Numbered from the stretch's first letter, positions 1-9,285 are shown. The stretch: DNA of 64,000 nt from Pseudomonas sp. B21-040 (GCF_024748695.1 NZ_CP087176.1:3961501-4025500), one strand, 5' to 3'. The notes: a model not told the origin generated them from the sequence alone. Program-made: numbers and translations.

Positions 1-562
1 AGGCGGAAAAGTCTATCCGCTTATCGAACCGATCGCCGAACAAGTCGGCCTGCTCGACAACTTGCGCGCACTCGACCGCACCGTCCGGGCCCTCGAGATT
101 CCGGTGGTCATCGTACCGCACCACCGCTGGGAACAAGGCGACTACGAGGATTGGGACCACCCAAGCCCCACCCAATGCAAGATCATGCACATGCATCACT
201 TCGCTCGCGGGGAATGGGGCGGCGACTGGCACCCCGATTTCGCGCCCAAGGCCGGTGACATCGTTGTTCAGGAACACTGGGGCTCCAGTGGTTTTGCCAA
301 CACCGACCTGGATTTTCGACTCAAACAAAAAGGCATCACTCACGTAATCATCGTTGGCCTGCTGGCCAATACCTGCATCGAGGCCACCGCCCGTTACGCG
401 GTGGAACTGGGTTATCACGTCACCCTGGTGCGCGACGCGACGGCCGCCTTCAAGCCCGAAATGATGCACGCGGCGCATGAGCTGAACGGTCCGACGTTCG
501 CCCACGCCATTGTCACCACGCCAGAGCTCATCGCCACCCTGACCCGAGGTGAACGCCCATGA
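1..562 (+). CDS. isochorismatase-family cysteine hydrolase (5' truncated by window)
   Basis: The frame is already open at base 2, so the gene starts upstream of the window and its N-terminal Asp region is missing. The visible part has the family core: the LLANTCIEATAR segment supplies the nucleophilic cysteine on the loop before a helix, and EHWGSSGFANTDLD lies at the substrate pocket. The segment ends in the usual hydrophobic strand and short tail. Members hydrolyse amides, N-carbamoyl compounds or vinyl ethers; the substrate cannot be told here. Its TGA overlaps the ATG of the next gene by four bases, so it is translationally coupled to an aldehyde dehydrogenase. That suggests a catabolic operon in which a hydrolase precedes aldehyde oxidation. 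Family assignment is firm; substrate unknown. Confidence 0.85.
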   Translation, partial: GGKVYPLIEPIAEQVGLLDNLRALDRTVRALEIPVVIVPHHRWEQGDYEDWDHPSPTQCKIMHMHHFARGEWGGDWHPDFAPKAGDIVVQEHWGSSGFANTDLDFRLKQKGITHVIIVGLLANTCIEATARYAVELGYHVTLVRDATAAFKPEMMHAAHELNGPTFAHAIVTTPELIATLTRGERP

Positions 563-2124
563 CACTGACAGGCAAACTGATGATCGGCGCCAGCGATGTG
601 CCCGGTACCGAAGGGACGATGAGGGCGCTCAATCCCGCCAGCAATCAGTTGATTGAACCGGCGTTCGCCCTGGGTGGCGTAGCCGACGTCGACAAGGCCG
701 CGACCCTCGCCAATGAAGCGTTCGATGAGTACAGCCACACCTCGCTCACCCGGCGCGCGGCGTTCCTCGACAGCATTGCCGACAATCTCGACTCGGTGCG
801 CAAGACGCTGGCAGCAAGGGCAGCACTCGAAACCGGCCTGCCCGAGGCGCAACTTGAGGGTGAAGCAATAAAAGCTGCCACTCAGTTCCGCCAATTCGCC
901 GAGGTCGTGCGCAGGGGGCGCTTCCTGCAACTGGCCATCGACCCGGCGCAGCCAGATCGCCAGCCCCGCCCGCGCATGGACCATCGACTGCAGAAGATCG
1001 CCCTCGGTCCGGTGGCGATTTTCGGCGCGAGCAATTTTCCGATCGCGTACTCGGTCGCCGGGGGCGACACCGCTTCGGCACTGGCGGCTGGCGCGACGGT
1101 CATCCTGAAGGCGCATAACGCTCACCCCGGAGCGTCGGAAATTCAGGCGCAGGCGATTCGCAACGCCGTGCAAGTACACGGGCTGCCCGAAGGCGTGTTT
1201 TCGATGGTGCGCGGTGGCGGTAATGCAATCGGTGAAGCGCTGGTCGATCATCCGTTGATCAAAGCGGTGACGTTCACCGGCTCGGAACGTGGCGGTATGG
1301 CGCTGTATCGCCGTGCGCAACTGCGCCCCGAACCGATTCCCGTGATCACCGAGATGACCAGCATCAACCCCACGTTCATCCTGCCCCACGCACAGGCCAC
1401 TCAAGGGGCGCGGATCGGTGACAGCTTTATCGAACGCATGGTGGTGAACGTCGGGCAAGCCTGCCTCAAACCTGCGCTGTTGATCGCCATTGACGGGCCG
1501 GGCTTTGAGGCGATGCGCGCAGCGATGATCGAACGCGTCAACCAGACCTCGGCGCGACCGATGCTGACACCGGGCATTCACGCGGCCTATTTGAACGGTC
1601 TCGGCTTCATGGAGAACGCCGGCGCCCAGCGCATTGCCGAAGGCTCGGCAGCCAGTGCCGCGCTGGAGGGCGCCTCCGCGTTGCTGGAGGTCGACGGCGC
1701 ACATTTCCTGAACGAGACGCTGCTCGCCGAAGAAGTATTCGGCCCTTCAGCGTTGCTGGTGAAAGTTCGGGATGAGGCTGAGATGCTCGCCGTTGCGCGC
1801 TCGCTACGGGGTCAGCTGTCGGCGGCCCTGCACCTAGAGGACGATGATTTGCCTTTGGCACAGCGCTTGTTGCCGGTATTGGAACGACGCACCGGGCGCA
1901 TCGTCGTCAATGCTTTCGCGCATCCGCAGGAAGTGACCTTTGCCACCGTTCACGGCGGGCCGTTTCCGGCCACGTCGGACAGCCGCTTCACCTCGGTCGG
2001 CATGACGTCAATTGAACGCTTCTTGCGCCCGGTGGCTTACCAGGGCTTTCCTCAAGCGCTGCTGCCCGAGGTGCTGCGAGACCTGAACCCGTCGGGATTG
2101 CCTCGCCTCATTGACGGTGTCTAG
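559..2124 (+). CDS. aldehyde dehydrogenase (NADP+), ketoglutarate-semialdehyde type
   Basis: A 521-residue aldehyde dehydrogenase. The cofactor loop (GASNFPIAYSVAGGD) and the glycine motif (FTGSERGG) are present. The catalytic cysteine is Cys302 in GQACLKP and the general base is Glu265 in ITEMTS. The C-terminal GGPFPATSDSRFTSVG stretch is characteristic of the branch that oxidises alpha-ketoglutaric semialdehyde to 2-oxoglutarate, used in glucarate, arabinose and hydroxyproline catabolism. The start at 559 is set by the ATGA overlap with the upstream hydrolase. The exact aldehyde is inferred from the branch, not shown. It converges on the Ppx gene with only 15 bp between stops. Confidence 0.9.
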   Translation: MTLTGKLMIGASDVPGTEGTMRALNPASNQLIEPAFALGGVADVDKAATLANEAFDEYSHTSLTRRAAFLDSIADNLDSVRKTLAARAALETGLPEAQLEGEAIKAATQFRQFAEVVRRGRFLQLAIDPAQPDRQPRPRMDHRLQKIALGPVAIFGASNFPIAYSVAGGDTASALAAGATVILKAHNAHPGASEIQAQAIRNAVQVHGLPEGVFSMVRGGGNAIGEALVDHPLIKAVTFTGSERGGMALYRRAQLRPEPIPVITEMTSINPTFILPHAQATQGARIGDSFIERMVVNVGQACLKPALLIAIDGPGFEAMRAAMIERVNQTSARPMLTPGIHAAYLNGLGFMENAGAQRIAEGSAASAALEGASALLEVDGAHFLNETLLAEEVFGPSALLVKVRDEAEMLAVARSLRGQLSAALHLEDDDLPLAQRLLPVLERRTGRIVVNAFAHPQEVTFATVHGGPFPATSDSRFTSVGMTSIERFLRPVAYQGFPQALLPEVLRDLNPSGLPRLIDGV

Positions 2125-2139
2125 AAAGGGGGACGGGGT

Positions 2140-3075
2140 TCAATGCCTGGACATCAAGCCATGCATCACCCCGAACCTCAGTCCACCTTCGGAGGGCGTC
2201 ATGTGTGAGATACCAAAGACCTTGAACGCGGCCAACATCACCACCAGGCCACCGGGCAAGGAGCTCAAGCGATGGTTTTGCAAGCCGGCCAGTTTGAGCT
2301 GTTTGACGTGCCCCACTTCCAGCAGGCGCAATGACAGGCGCAGCAGGCCGCTGTAGGTGATGCCGCTTTCGCCATCGTCATTCATGCCGTTGGCCTTGAG
2401 CACTTTGGCGAGCATTCGCGCCGTTCCCGACGAGCCGATAGTCTGCTGCCAACCCAAGGCGCGGTAACGCCGCGCCACTTTTTCAAACTGCAGCGTGGCC
2501 ACCCGCTCGGCTTCCAGCAACGCCGGGGCGGTGATGCAGCCACCCGAAAAGTAACGCGCGCCAAACGTGCCGCTGCCGATGGCAATGCTTTCGGTCAACA
2601 ACGGTTGGCCGCCCTGCCCCAGAATCAGCTCGGTGGATCCGCCACCGATGTCCACAACCAGACGCAGACTGGCCGGGCTGGGGATCGAATGGGCGACGCC
2701 GGCGTACACCAGATTCGCCTCTTCATGCCCGGAGATGACATCAATCCTGAACCCCAGATGCCGCTCGGCGCTGGCCAGAAACAGTTGCGCATTGTCGGCT
2801 TCACGCACCGCGCTGGTCGCCACCGCCCGCACCCGGCCGGCTTCAAAACCGCGCAATTTTTTACCGAATCGCGAGAGCGCCTGCCATCCACGGTCCAGCG
2901 CCATCTCATCCAGCGCGCCGCCCTGAAAACCTTCCGATAAACGGACCGGTTCACGCAGGGTTTTCACTTCCTGGATCATCCATTTCTGGTTCCGTTTGAC
3001 CGGCTGGCCAATCATCATGCGAAATGCATTGGAGCCCAGGTCAATGGCTGCAAATAGCGAGGTGTCTCCTTTCAT
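2140..3075 (-). CDS. Ppx/GppA-type phosphatase, short form
   Basis: A 311-residue protein of the ASKHA fold. The phosphate-1 loop is FAAIDLGSNAFRMMIG at the N terminus and the phosphate-2 loop is VVDIGGGSTELILG; both belong to exopolyphosphatase/guanosine pentaphosphate phosphohydrolase. Canonical Ppx and GppA are about 500 residues, so this copy is only the catalytic N-terminal unit, as in other short members. I chose the ATG at 3075 (MKGDTS), preceded by AGGA at good spacing; the frame stays open 27 codons further upstream without homologous sequence. It is divergent from ppk2, which suggests that polyphosphate breakdown and nucleotide-coupled polyphosphate use are controlled from one 198-bp intergenic region. 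Polyphosphate versus pppGpp as substrate is unresolved. Confidence 0.85.
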   Translation of the reverse strand: MKGDTSLFAAIDLGSNAFRMMIGQPVKRNQKWMIQEVKTLREPVRLSEGFQGGALDEMALDRGWQALSRFGKKLRGFEAGRVRAVATSAVREADNAQLFLASAERHLGFRIDVISGHEEANLVYAGVAHSIPSPASLRLVVDIGGGSTELILGQGGQPLLTESIAIGSGTFGARYFSGGCITAPALLEAERVATLQFEKVARRYRALGWQQTIGSSGTARMLAKVLKANGMNDDGESGITYSGLLRLSLRLLEVGHVKQLKLAGLQNHRLSSLPGGLVVMLAAFKVFGISHMTPSEGGLRFGVMHGLMSRH

Positions 3076-3273
3076 GGTGCGGATTCCTGGCAGTTTCATT
3101 GGCCCGCGAACGCAGTCCATCGAAGCGTTCAAGACGGTTTGCGAGGATCCTGCCATGGGTTAGGTGACACCAAGATGACACCGGCCTTTTTTTCACCACG
3201 CCACAACCGTCACTGGCCCGTCACATCCGCAGGCCTAGCATGACCACTTCCACCTTCGTCGGGAGTTCTGGCC

Positions 3274-4191
3274 ATGCTTTTAGACAACGACACCCTGATT
3301 CAACGTATCCATCGCGAGCTGCTCGATCACCGTGACGAAGAGCTGGAACTGGAATTGATGGAGGACGGCCATGACCTCAATGCACTGTTTGATGCGCACG
3401 AGGGTGACAGCAGTGCAAAAGAACAGAGACGACGCTATTTCAGCGAGCTGTTCCGCTTGCAGGGCGAACTGGTCAAGCTGCAAAGCTGGGTGGTGAAAAC
3501 CGGGCACAAAGTGGTGATTTTGTTTGAAGGTCGCGACGCGGCGGGTAAAGGTGGGGTGATCAAGCGCATTACCCAGCGGCTCAATCCACGGGTCTGCCGG
3601 GTCGCCGCCCTGCCCGCGCCCAACGACCGCGAACGCACGCAATGGTATTTCCAGCGTTACGTCTCGCACCTGCCGGCTGCCGGGGAAATCGTGCTGTTCG
3701 ACCGCAGCTGGTACAACCGCGCGGGCGTCGAGCAGGTCATGGGGTTTTGCAACGCCGACCAATATGAAGAGTTCTTCCGCACCGTGCCAGAGTTTGAACG
3801 GATGCTCGTGCGCTCCGGTATCCAGCTGATCAAATACTGGTTCTCAATCTCCGACCAGGAACAGCACCTGCGCTTCCTCAGCCGCATTCATGACCCGCTC
3901 AAGCAATGGAAACTCAGCCCGATGGACCTCGAATCCCGCCGGCGCTGGGAGGCCTATACCAAGGCCAAGGAAATCATGCTGGAACGCACCCACATCGCCG
4001 AAGCCCCATGGTGGGTGGTGCAGGCCAACGACAAGAAACAGGCCCGCCTCAACTGCATTCACCATTTGCTGGGGCAGATGCCCTATGAAGAGGTCGAATA
4101 CCCGGTGATTGAATTGCCGGAGCGTGTACGGCAGGAGGACTATTCGCGCAGTCCGACGCCGCCGGAATTGATTGTGCCGCAGGTGTATTAG
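3274..4191 (+). CDS. ppk2: polyphosphate kinase 2 family protein
   Basis: A 305-residue PPK2 with a P-loop kinase fold. Walker A is GRDAAGKGG at about residues 86-94, followed by the family helix VIKRITQRLNPR. The Walker B/lid part is FDRSWYNRAGVEQVMGFC near residue 142. This family transfers phosphate between polyphosphate and nucleoside di- or monophosphates, mostly working toward NTP synthesis. The length matches a single-domain class I enzyme. The start at 3274 follows a GGGAG-like site. Divergent from the Ppx/GppA gene. No rho-independent terminator is obvious before the next gene. Class and direction of reaction are inferred from size only. Confidence 0.93.
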   Translation: MLLDNDTLIQRIHRELLDHRDEELELELMEDGHDLNALFDAHEGDSSAKEQRRRYFSELFRLQGELVKLQSWVVKTGHKVVILFEGRDAAGKGGVIKRITQRLNPRVCRVAALPAPNDRERTQWYFQRYVSHLPAAGEIVLFDRSWYNRAGVEQVMGFCNADQYEEFFRTVPEFERMLVRSGIQLIKYWFSISDQEQHLRFLSRIHDPLKQWKLSPMDLESRRRWEAYTKAKEIMLERTHIAEAPWWVVQANDKKQARLNCIHHLLGQMPYEEVEYPVIELPERVRQEDYSRSPTPPELIVPQVY

Positions 4192-4427
4192 GGGGATGGC
4201 TTGAATTAAATGCATATTGGCACAATAAGTTAGCAAACACGGAAACAGGAGCCTTCAATCCTCGTTACCCTGATTTTCATTGGGTGCCGAGCGTAGTGCC
4301 CAATCGGGCTCCTGGATTCACGTGATGCTTGATCTTGAAGCTTCTCACCAGGTCTTTACCACCTATCACCAACGATAGAGCCATCTGAGCGGTAGGGATC
4401 ACCGTAAATCTGTGGGAGAAGCACAGG

Positions 4428-6074
4428 ATGAACACGAAAAAACTGAGACACATTCTTGCCGGTTTAACGCTGTCATTTGGCGCTGTGCATTCGCACGCCG
4501 AAGAAGCCAAAAAAGTCGATGTATTGCTGATCGGTGGCGGCATCATGAGCGCGACCCTGGGCGTTTGGCTTAATGAGTTGGAGCCAGGGCTCTCGATGGA
4601 AATGGTCGAGCGCCTCGACGGTGTCGCCCTGGAAAGCTCCAATGGCTGGAACAACGCGGGTACAGGCCATTCGGCTTTGGCCGAGTTGAATTACACGCCG
4701 CAAGACGAGAACGGAAAAGTCACGATCTCGAAAGCTGTTGAAGTGAATGAAGGCTTCCAGTTGACCCGGCAATTCTGGGCTTGGCAGGTCAGGCAAGGCG
4801 TGCTGAAGAACCCACGTTCGTTCATCAATTCCACCCCGCACATGAGTTTCGTCTGGGGCGCTGACAACGCCAGCTTTCTGAAAAAGCGTTACGAGGCCTT
4901 GCAGGCCAGCCCGCTGTTCCGCGGTATGCAGTACTCCGAAGACCCGGCCGTGATCAAAAAATGGGTTCCGCTCATGATGGAGGGGCGTGATCCGAAGCAA
5001 AAAATTGCGGCCACGTGGAACCCCAATGGCACCGATGTCAATTTTGGAGAAGTGACCCGCCAACTGATCGGCTATCTGCAAACCTCGCCGAAATTTGCCC
5101 TGAAGCTGTCGAGCGAAGTGCAGGACATCACCCGAAACGAAGACGGTAGTTGGCGCGTCAGCTACAAAAACCTCAAGGACGGTAGCGAAACAGCAACCGA
5201 TGCCAAGTTCCTGTTCATCGGTGCGGGGGGTGGAGCGCTGAAGCTGTTGCAGAAATCGGGAATTCCCGAGGCCAGGGAATATGCAGGCTTTCCAGTGGGC
5301 GGCTCATTCCTCGTGACAGAAAACCCGGCCATCACCGAGCGGCATCTCGCCAAGGCCTACGGCCAGGCTTCGGTGGGAGCGCCGCCCATGTCGGTTCCAC
5401 ATCTGGATACCCGCGTACTGGACGGTAAGCGCCTGATCCTGTTCGGTCCATTCGCAACCTTCAGTACCAAGTTTCTCAAACAGGGCTCTTTTCTGGACCT
5501 GCTGAGTACCACCACGACAGACAATGTGTGGCCGATGACTCGCGTCGGCATCAAGCAATATCCGCTGGTTGAGTACCTGGCGGGTCAGTTGATGCTGTCG
5601 GACGAGGATCGCCTCAATGCGTTGAAGGAATACTTCCCCAACGCCAAGGCCGAAGACTGGCATCTGTGGCAAGCAGGCCAGCGCGTGCAGGTGATCAAGC
5701 GTGATGAAGCGGCCGGTGGCGTCCTGAAACTGGGCACGGAGATTGTCACGTCCCAGGACGGCACCATTGCCGGCTTGCTGGGTGCATCTCCGGGCGCGTC
5801 GACCGCAGTACCGATCATGGTGAGCTTGCTGCAGAAGGTTTTCAAAGACAAAGTCGCGACGCCCGCCTGGCAGGAGAAACTGCATCAGATCCTCCCGAGC
5901 TACGGTACCCAACTTAACAATGATCCGGCAAAAGTGGCTGAAGAGTGGGCGTATACCGCCAAGATACTTGAACTGATGCCCCCACCGGCAATCAGTCAAG
6001 TCGCTACGCCGATGGCTGAAAAAGAGGAGAACAAGCCGGCGAAGGAAAAGGCACCGGCTGACATCGCACTGTGA
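4428..6074 (+). CDS. mqo: malate:quinone oxidoreductase
   Basis: A 548-residue FAD-dependent enzyme that oxidises malate to oxaloacetate and passes electrons to quinone at the membrane. The dinucleotide-binding motif [16 protein letters not shown] lies at residues 30-45, followed by the Mqo hallmarks [17 protein letters not shown] and [14 protein letters not shown]. The protein starts with about 24 residues that read like a secretion signal (charged start, hydrophobic stretch, HSHA/EE), and it ends with a Lys/Glu/Ala/Pro-rich tail; both lie outside the catalytic core. It stands alone between a 236-bp leader and a strong terminator at 6122. Whether the N terminus is exported or only anchors the enzyme is open. 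Confidence 0.95.
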   Translation: MNTKKLRHILAGLTLSFGAVHSHAEEAKKVDVLLIGGGIMSATLGVWLNELEPGLSMEMVERLDGVALESSNGWNNAGTGHSALAELNYTPQDENGKVTISKAVEVNEGFQLTRQFWAWQVRQGVLKNPRSFINSTPHMSFVWGADNASFLKKRYEALQASPLFRGMQYSEDPAVIKKWVPLMMEGRDPKQKIAATWNPNGTDVNFGEVTRQLIGYLQTSPKFALKLSSEVQDITRNEDGSWRVSYKNLKDGSETATDAKFLFIGAGGGALKLLQKSGIPEAREYAGFPVGGSFLVTENPAITERHLAKAYGQASVGAPPMSVPHLDTRVLDGKRLILFGPFATFSTKFLKQGSFLDLLSTTTTDNVWPMTRVGIKQYPLVEYLAGQLMLSDEDRLNALKEYFPNAKAEDWHLWQAGQRVQVIKRDEAAGGVLKLGTEIVTSQDGTIAGLLGASPGASTAVPIMVSLLQKVFKDKVATPAWQEKLHQILPSYGTQLNNDPAKVAEEWAYTAKILELMPPPAISQVATPMAEKEENKPAKEKAPADIAL

Positions 6075-6121
6075 CCAGACGTCCACTCCTTCGCAGTGCT
6101 CGATGTAGCTGACCTGGAAAC

Positions 6122-6160
6122 AAAAGCCCGCTGGACGTAAACGGTCAGCGGGCTTTTTCT
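6122..6160 (+). terminator. rho-independent terminator after mqo
   Basis: AAAGCCCGCTG and CAGCGGGCTTT form an 11-bp stem around a 10-base loop and run into TTTTTC about 50 bases after the mqo stop. Confidence 0.85.
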
Positions 6161-6209
6161 TCACCATCAGCTGCGGGTCGACTGCGCCCCTTCGCGACAG
6201 GTAGCAATC

Positions 6210-7826
6210 GGCCGATTCTGTTGAAAAAGTCGGATTTTCAGCCTGAGTAAAATCAAGCACAGCTACCACCGGATAGCCTACTCACCACTTTGTGTGGTTT
6301 CTCGGCCCTTCGTTGACCTTTGCTGCGTCGTTATTGGGTTAATTTGAGGTTTTTGGCTTAGTGCAGGCGCACCTATCCCGTGACTGGTGGCCCTTGAGAT
6401 GTCAGTTTGGCCAGCCGACGTAGGTTCTGCACTGTGGCTGCCAGCGTGAACTCATCGGTCGCGCCACTCATGCCACGTAGTCGCAAGCGATCCAATTTCA
6501 GGATGCGCTTGAGGTGGGCAAACAACATTTCGACCTTCTTACGTTCATGGCGAGAGCGCACGTACTCCGGCGTCGCTGCGATGCGTCGAGCGACATCACG
6601 AGCGGCTTCATGAACGCTGCGAGCGATCTTGCGAAACGACGTGTTCGGGCAGCACTTGGCTTTCATCGGACACGTCGCGCAGTCGGTCTGTCTGGAGCGG
6701 AAGATGATGGTGTTGGCTTTGGTGACGTGCGAACGCTCGTTCTTGAAGGCTCGCCATTCACTGCGTAATACGTTGCCAGCTGGGCAGCGGTATTCCTCGG
6801 CCTCTTCATTCCAGTGGAAATCGTTACTCGAAAAACTGTCGTTCTTGCGCTCGGTTTTGTCCCATACCGGCACATGCGGCTCGATGTCTTTTTCCTCCAC
6901 CATCCAGGCCAACATCGGCGCTGTACCGTAAGCGGTATCGCCGATGAGGCGATCCGGCTTGATGTCGAACTGCGCTTCGACCCGGTCGATCATGGTCTTT
7001 GTACTCTCGACCTCAGCCGTGCGATGAGCCGGTGTGGGTTCCACATCCATGATGACGCCGTGCTCGGTATCGATCAGATAATTCGTAGAGTAAGCGTAGA
7101 ACGCTGGGCCGCCTGGAGCTGCGGTCCAGCGGGCTTGAGGATCAGTCAGCGATAGGCGCTTCGGCAGCGTTTCGGCCAAAGCCTCTTCATCGAGCGCCTC
7201 AAGATACTCACGTACAGCGCGGGTGCTAAAGGCCGGATCGCTCCAGTTGATCGGCTCATCGCCCGGTACGCCGCGTTGCCGGCTGGCATCCGCCTTGATG
7301 ATGCTGGCGTCCACGGCAAAGCCTTCGCCCTTGACCAACCCAGCGTCCATGCAACGACGCAGCACCTCGTTGAACAGCCAGCGAAACAGATCGCTGTCCC
7401 GAAAACGGCCGTGTCGATTTTTGGAAAAGGTCGAGTGATTGGGGACTTCATCTTCAAGGCTCAACCGGCAGAACCAGCGATACGCCAGGTTCAAATGGGC
7501 CTCTTCGCACAACCGGCGCTCTGAGCGAATGCCGTAGCAATAACCCACGATCAGCATGCGGATCATCAATTCAGGATCAATCGACGGGCGCCCAATCGGG
7601 CTGTAGAAGTCGGCGAGGTGATGGCGCAAATCGCTCAGATCGAGACACCGATCAATGCTGCGCAGAAGGTGATTGGCTGGGATGTGATCTTCAAGGTTGA
7701 ACGAGTAAAACAGTCGCTCCTGCCCACTCGATAACTGTCCCATCATGCTGTGTGATCCCCCGCCGGCCAATGAAGCAATTTTGCCGCAGGCCAGACAGGG
7801 GAGCTACTTTTTCAACAGAATCGGCC
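6210..7826 (-). mobile_element. IS1182-family insertion sequence, complete
   Basis: Perfect 21-bp terminal inverted repeats (GGCCGATTCTGTTGAAAAAGT) lie at 6210-6230 and, inverted, at 7806-7826; one transposase fills most of the interior. The outermost GGCC is palindromic, so it may be a 4-bp target duplication (6210-6213 and 7823-7826), leaving an element of 1609 bp. Size and repeat sequence fit the IS1182 family. The left non-coding end, 6231-6372, holds no gene. Sequences outside the repeats read in one continuous frame when joined, so the insertion site can be reconstructed (see the cupin remnant). Confidence 0.85.
6373..7746 (-). CDS. IS1182-family transposase
   Basis: A 457-residue transposase with an N-terminal DUF772 domain (MMGQLSSGQERLFYSFNLED onward, with the RPSIDPELMIRMLIVGYCYG segment) and a C-terminal DDE domain. 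The first acidic residue is in GFAVDASIIKADAS, a second in RLIGDTAYGT and the last in KKVEMLFAHLKRILKLDRLR. A cysteine cluster (CATCPMKAKCC) lies between the second and third. The frame is intact, so the element may be active. I place the start at the Met-Met pair at 7746; eight more codons are open upstream. It sits within 21-bp terminal repeats and reads opposite to mqo and the flanking cupin remnant. Confidence 0.93.
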   Translation of the reverse strand: MMGQLSSGQERLFYSFNLEDHIPANHLLRSIDRCLDLSDLRHHLADFYSPIGRPSIDPELMIRMLIVGYCYGIRSERRLCEEAHLNLAYRWFCRLSLEDEVPNHSTFSKNRHGRFRDSDLFRWLFNEVLRRCMDAGLVKGEGFAVDASIIKADASRQRGVPGDEPINWSDPAFSTRAVREYLEALDEEALAETLPKRLSLTDPQARWTAAPGGPAFYAYSTNYLIDTEHGVIMDVEPTPAHRTAEVESTKTMIDRVEAQFDIKPDRLIGDTAYGTAPMLAWMVEEKDIEPHVPVWDKTERKNDSFSSNDFHWNEEAEEYRCPAGNVLRSEWRAFKNERSHVTKANTIIFRSRQTDCATCPMKAKCCPNTSFRKIARSVHEAARDVARRIAATPEYVRSRHERKKVEMLFAHLKRILKLDRLRLRGMSGATDEFTLAATVQNLRRLAKLTSQGPPVTG

Positions 7827-7925
7827 AGAAGGAGACATTCGTTTGCGTCGGGATGTGCCACATCCTCGAAGGCACCGTGCGCCTGACCGATGCGGACGGC
7901 GTGGTGAAGAAACACGTTCCAAGGC
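7823..7925 (+). pseudogene. cupin (DUF861-like) remnant split by the IS
   Basis: Directly after the right IS end the plus strand encodes GQKETFVCVGMCHILEG followed by TVRLTDADGVVKK, which resembles the beta-strand core of Cupin_3/DUF861 proteins. Removing the IS joins it in frame to HQLRVDCAPSRQVAI on the left side (about 6163-6209). No start codon with a ribosome site and no cupin C-terminal half is visible; after about 7925 the frame continues as low-quality Gly/Pro-rich sequence. I infer a small cupin gene that was interrupted and then decayed. The match is short and from memory of the family, so confidence is limited. Confidence 0.4.
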
Positions 7926-8045
7926 CGGATACAAGGGGTATAACTATCAGAACAAAAGGCGGATCACCCAGAATAGGCCCTCCCAAGGCAGCGCCCGGGC
8001 CAGGCGCCCCAGGCCTGATCGGCGTCTGCGGCGCGGAGCGATGTG

Positions 8046-8846
8046 ATGAGTTCCAGAGCATGGCGATGGGCTCGCAAGAGCCTTCTTGGCTGTATCGAGC
8101 TGGCCTTGCTGGTCGCGCCACTGTGCGCCAGCGCCATGTTCAAATGCCAAGCCAACGACGGAGCCATCAGCTACACCAACCAAGCCATCGCCAGCGCCCG
8201 CTGCACTCGCCTGAATGGTATGGCGGGTGTCGGCGCCAAGCCAATGGCCCTGCCACGGCTTGTGCAGGACGACAACTCAGGCGCGGTGCGGATTCGGGTG
8301 TTTACCTTCATCCACAGGGGTATTCGTCAATATGTGAGCCGGCGCCCCGTCGGGATCTCCGCACGGGTCGATGTCCTTGAGCTCTATGTCATCAAGGGCT
8401 GCTATCTGTGCAGGGTGCCGAAGGATTTCAAGGTCGCCTCACTGCGCCTGGACCCCCATTCCTACCAGCGGGAGATCGAAGCCGCTTCGGATCATTATGG
8501 TGTCGACAGGGCGCTAATCCGCGCAGTGATACATGCCGAATCGGCGTTTCGCCCCAACGCCATTTCCGAAGCCGGCGCCCAGGGGCTGATGCAGTTGATG
8601 CCCGCCACCGCCGAGCGCTTCGCCGTGGACAATCCGTTCGACGCACGACAGAACATTCGTGGCGGCGTGCGCTACCTGGCCTGGCTGCTCAAGCGCTTCA
8701 ATGGCAACCAGGTGCTGGCGTTGGCAGGTTACAACGCCGGCGAAGCATCCGTGGTCGAGTACAACGGGGTGCCTCCCTACGCCGAGACGCAATCCTACGT
8801 CATCCTCGTGCAGTCCTTGACCGAACGCTATCGCAACCATCGCTAG
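8046..8846 (+). CDS. lytic transglycosylase, DUF4124 plus SLT domain
   Basis: A 266-residue exported protein. After a signal peptide (residues 1-30, ending near CASA) comes MFKCQANDGAISYTNQ, typical of a DUF4124 domain. From about residue 145 there is a Slt-type lysozyme-like domain with catalytic Glu165 in IHAESAF, then AISEAGAQGLMQLMPATA and the late LALAGYNAGE motif. Such enzymes cleave peptidoglycan between MurNAc and GlcNAc, giving 1,6-anhydro ends. I prefer the ATG at 8046 over the GTG three bases earlier because GGAG at 8034-8037 is 8 bases away. It stands alone after the IS and the cupin remnant; no secretion-system partner is visible. Confidence 0.88.
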   Translation: MSSRAWRWARKSLLGCIELALLVAPLCASAMFKCQANDGAISYTNQAIASARCTRLNGMAGVGAKPMALPRLVQDDNSGAVRIRVFTFIHRGIRQYVSRRPVGISARVDVLELYVIKGCYLCRVPKDFKVASLRLDPHSYQREIEAASDHYGVDRALIRAVIHAESAFRPNAISEAGAQGLMQLMPATAERFAVDNPFDARQNIRGGVRYLAWLLKRFNGNQVLALAGYNAGEASVVEYNGVPPYAETQSYVILVQSLTERYRNHR

Positions 8847-8894
8847 TACCGCAGCGCGCATGCCGTGTCGAACACAATAACTCGTCGGGATGAA

Positions 8895-9164
8895 TTACTC
8901 CCCGGATTGCAGACGCTCTATAGCTTCGAGAAGCTGGCCGTCGAAGTACTCGGTTCCATCTCGTTCCTCTTCTTCCATGCGGCGCTTTGCCTCGATGAGC
9001 AGGTGTTTGGTCGCGATGTTCTGATTCAAAAAAGTGGCGACCATAAGATCATTCAAACTCTCTAGAGGTGTGTCCCATGCCTCCCTGCAGCGCTGCATTA
9101 GCCCTGTGTGGTCATCCCCACTCCATGGACCTAAAATATTCGAGACTGCCAGGGTGCAGGTCAT
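8895..9164 (-). CDS. small protein, CdiI_3-like (possible orphan immunity protein)
   Basis: An 89-residue acidic soluble protein with no signal or membrane segment. It has a short N-terminal part, then PLESLNDLMVATFLNQNIA, an amphipathic acidic helix (KRRMEEEERDG) and YFDGQLLEAIERL at the end. The spacing of PL..L, a Leu/Gln helix and a Y/F-x-G-x-L-L-x-x-[VI] end resembles contact-dependent inhibition immunity proteins of the CdiI_3 type. No toxin or CdiA-like gene is nearby, so function is inference. The ribosome site (AAAGGC) is weak. The same strand carries a diguanylate cyclase 122 bp upstream. A plain conserved hypothetical protein remains possible. Confidence 0.6.
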   Translation of the reverse strand: MTCTLAVSNILGPWSGDDHTGLMQRCREAWDTPLESLNDLMVATFLNQNIATKHLLIEAKRRMEEEERDGTEYFDGQLLEAIERLQSGE

Positions 9165-9285
9165 GAGTCTGCCTTTGAGAGAAATTGAAGGGCTGGTAAT
9201 TTCGCACGCTCGGGGAATGTATGAATAGCGTAATTGAATGCCCGCTTCTGGTCGCTATCCGCCCCACAGCTGACCTTCGGCTTTC

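Noticed and set aside
415..1704. 429-codon frame antisense to the hydrolase and aldehyde dehydrogenase genes
   Set aside because: Shadow of the sense genes; both sense frames have intact catalytic motifs.
4279..4304. ATTGGG/CCCAAT hairpin before mqo
   Set aside because: Only six pairs with a 14-base loop and no T-run; not enough for a terminator or riboswitch call.
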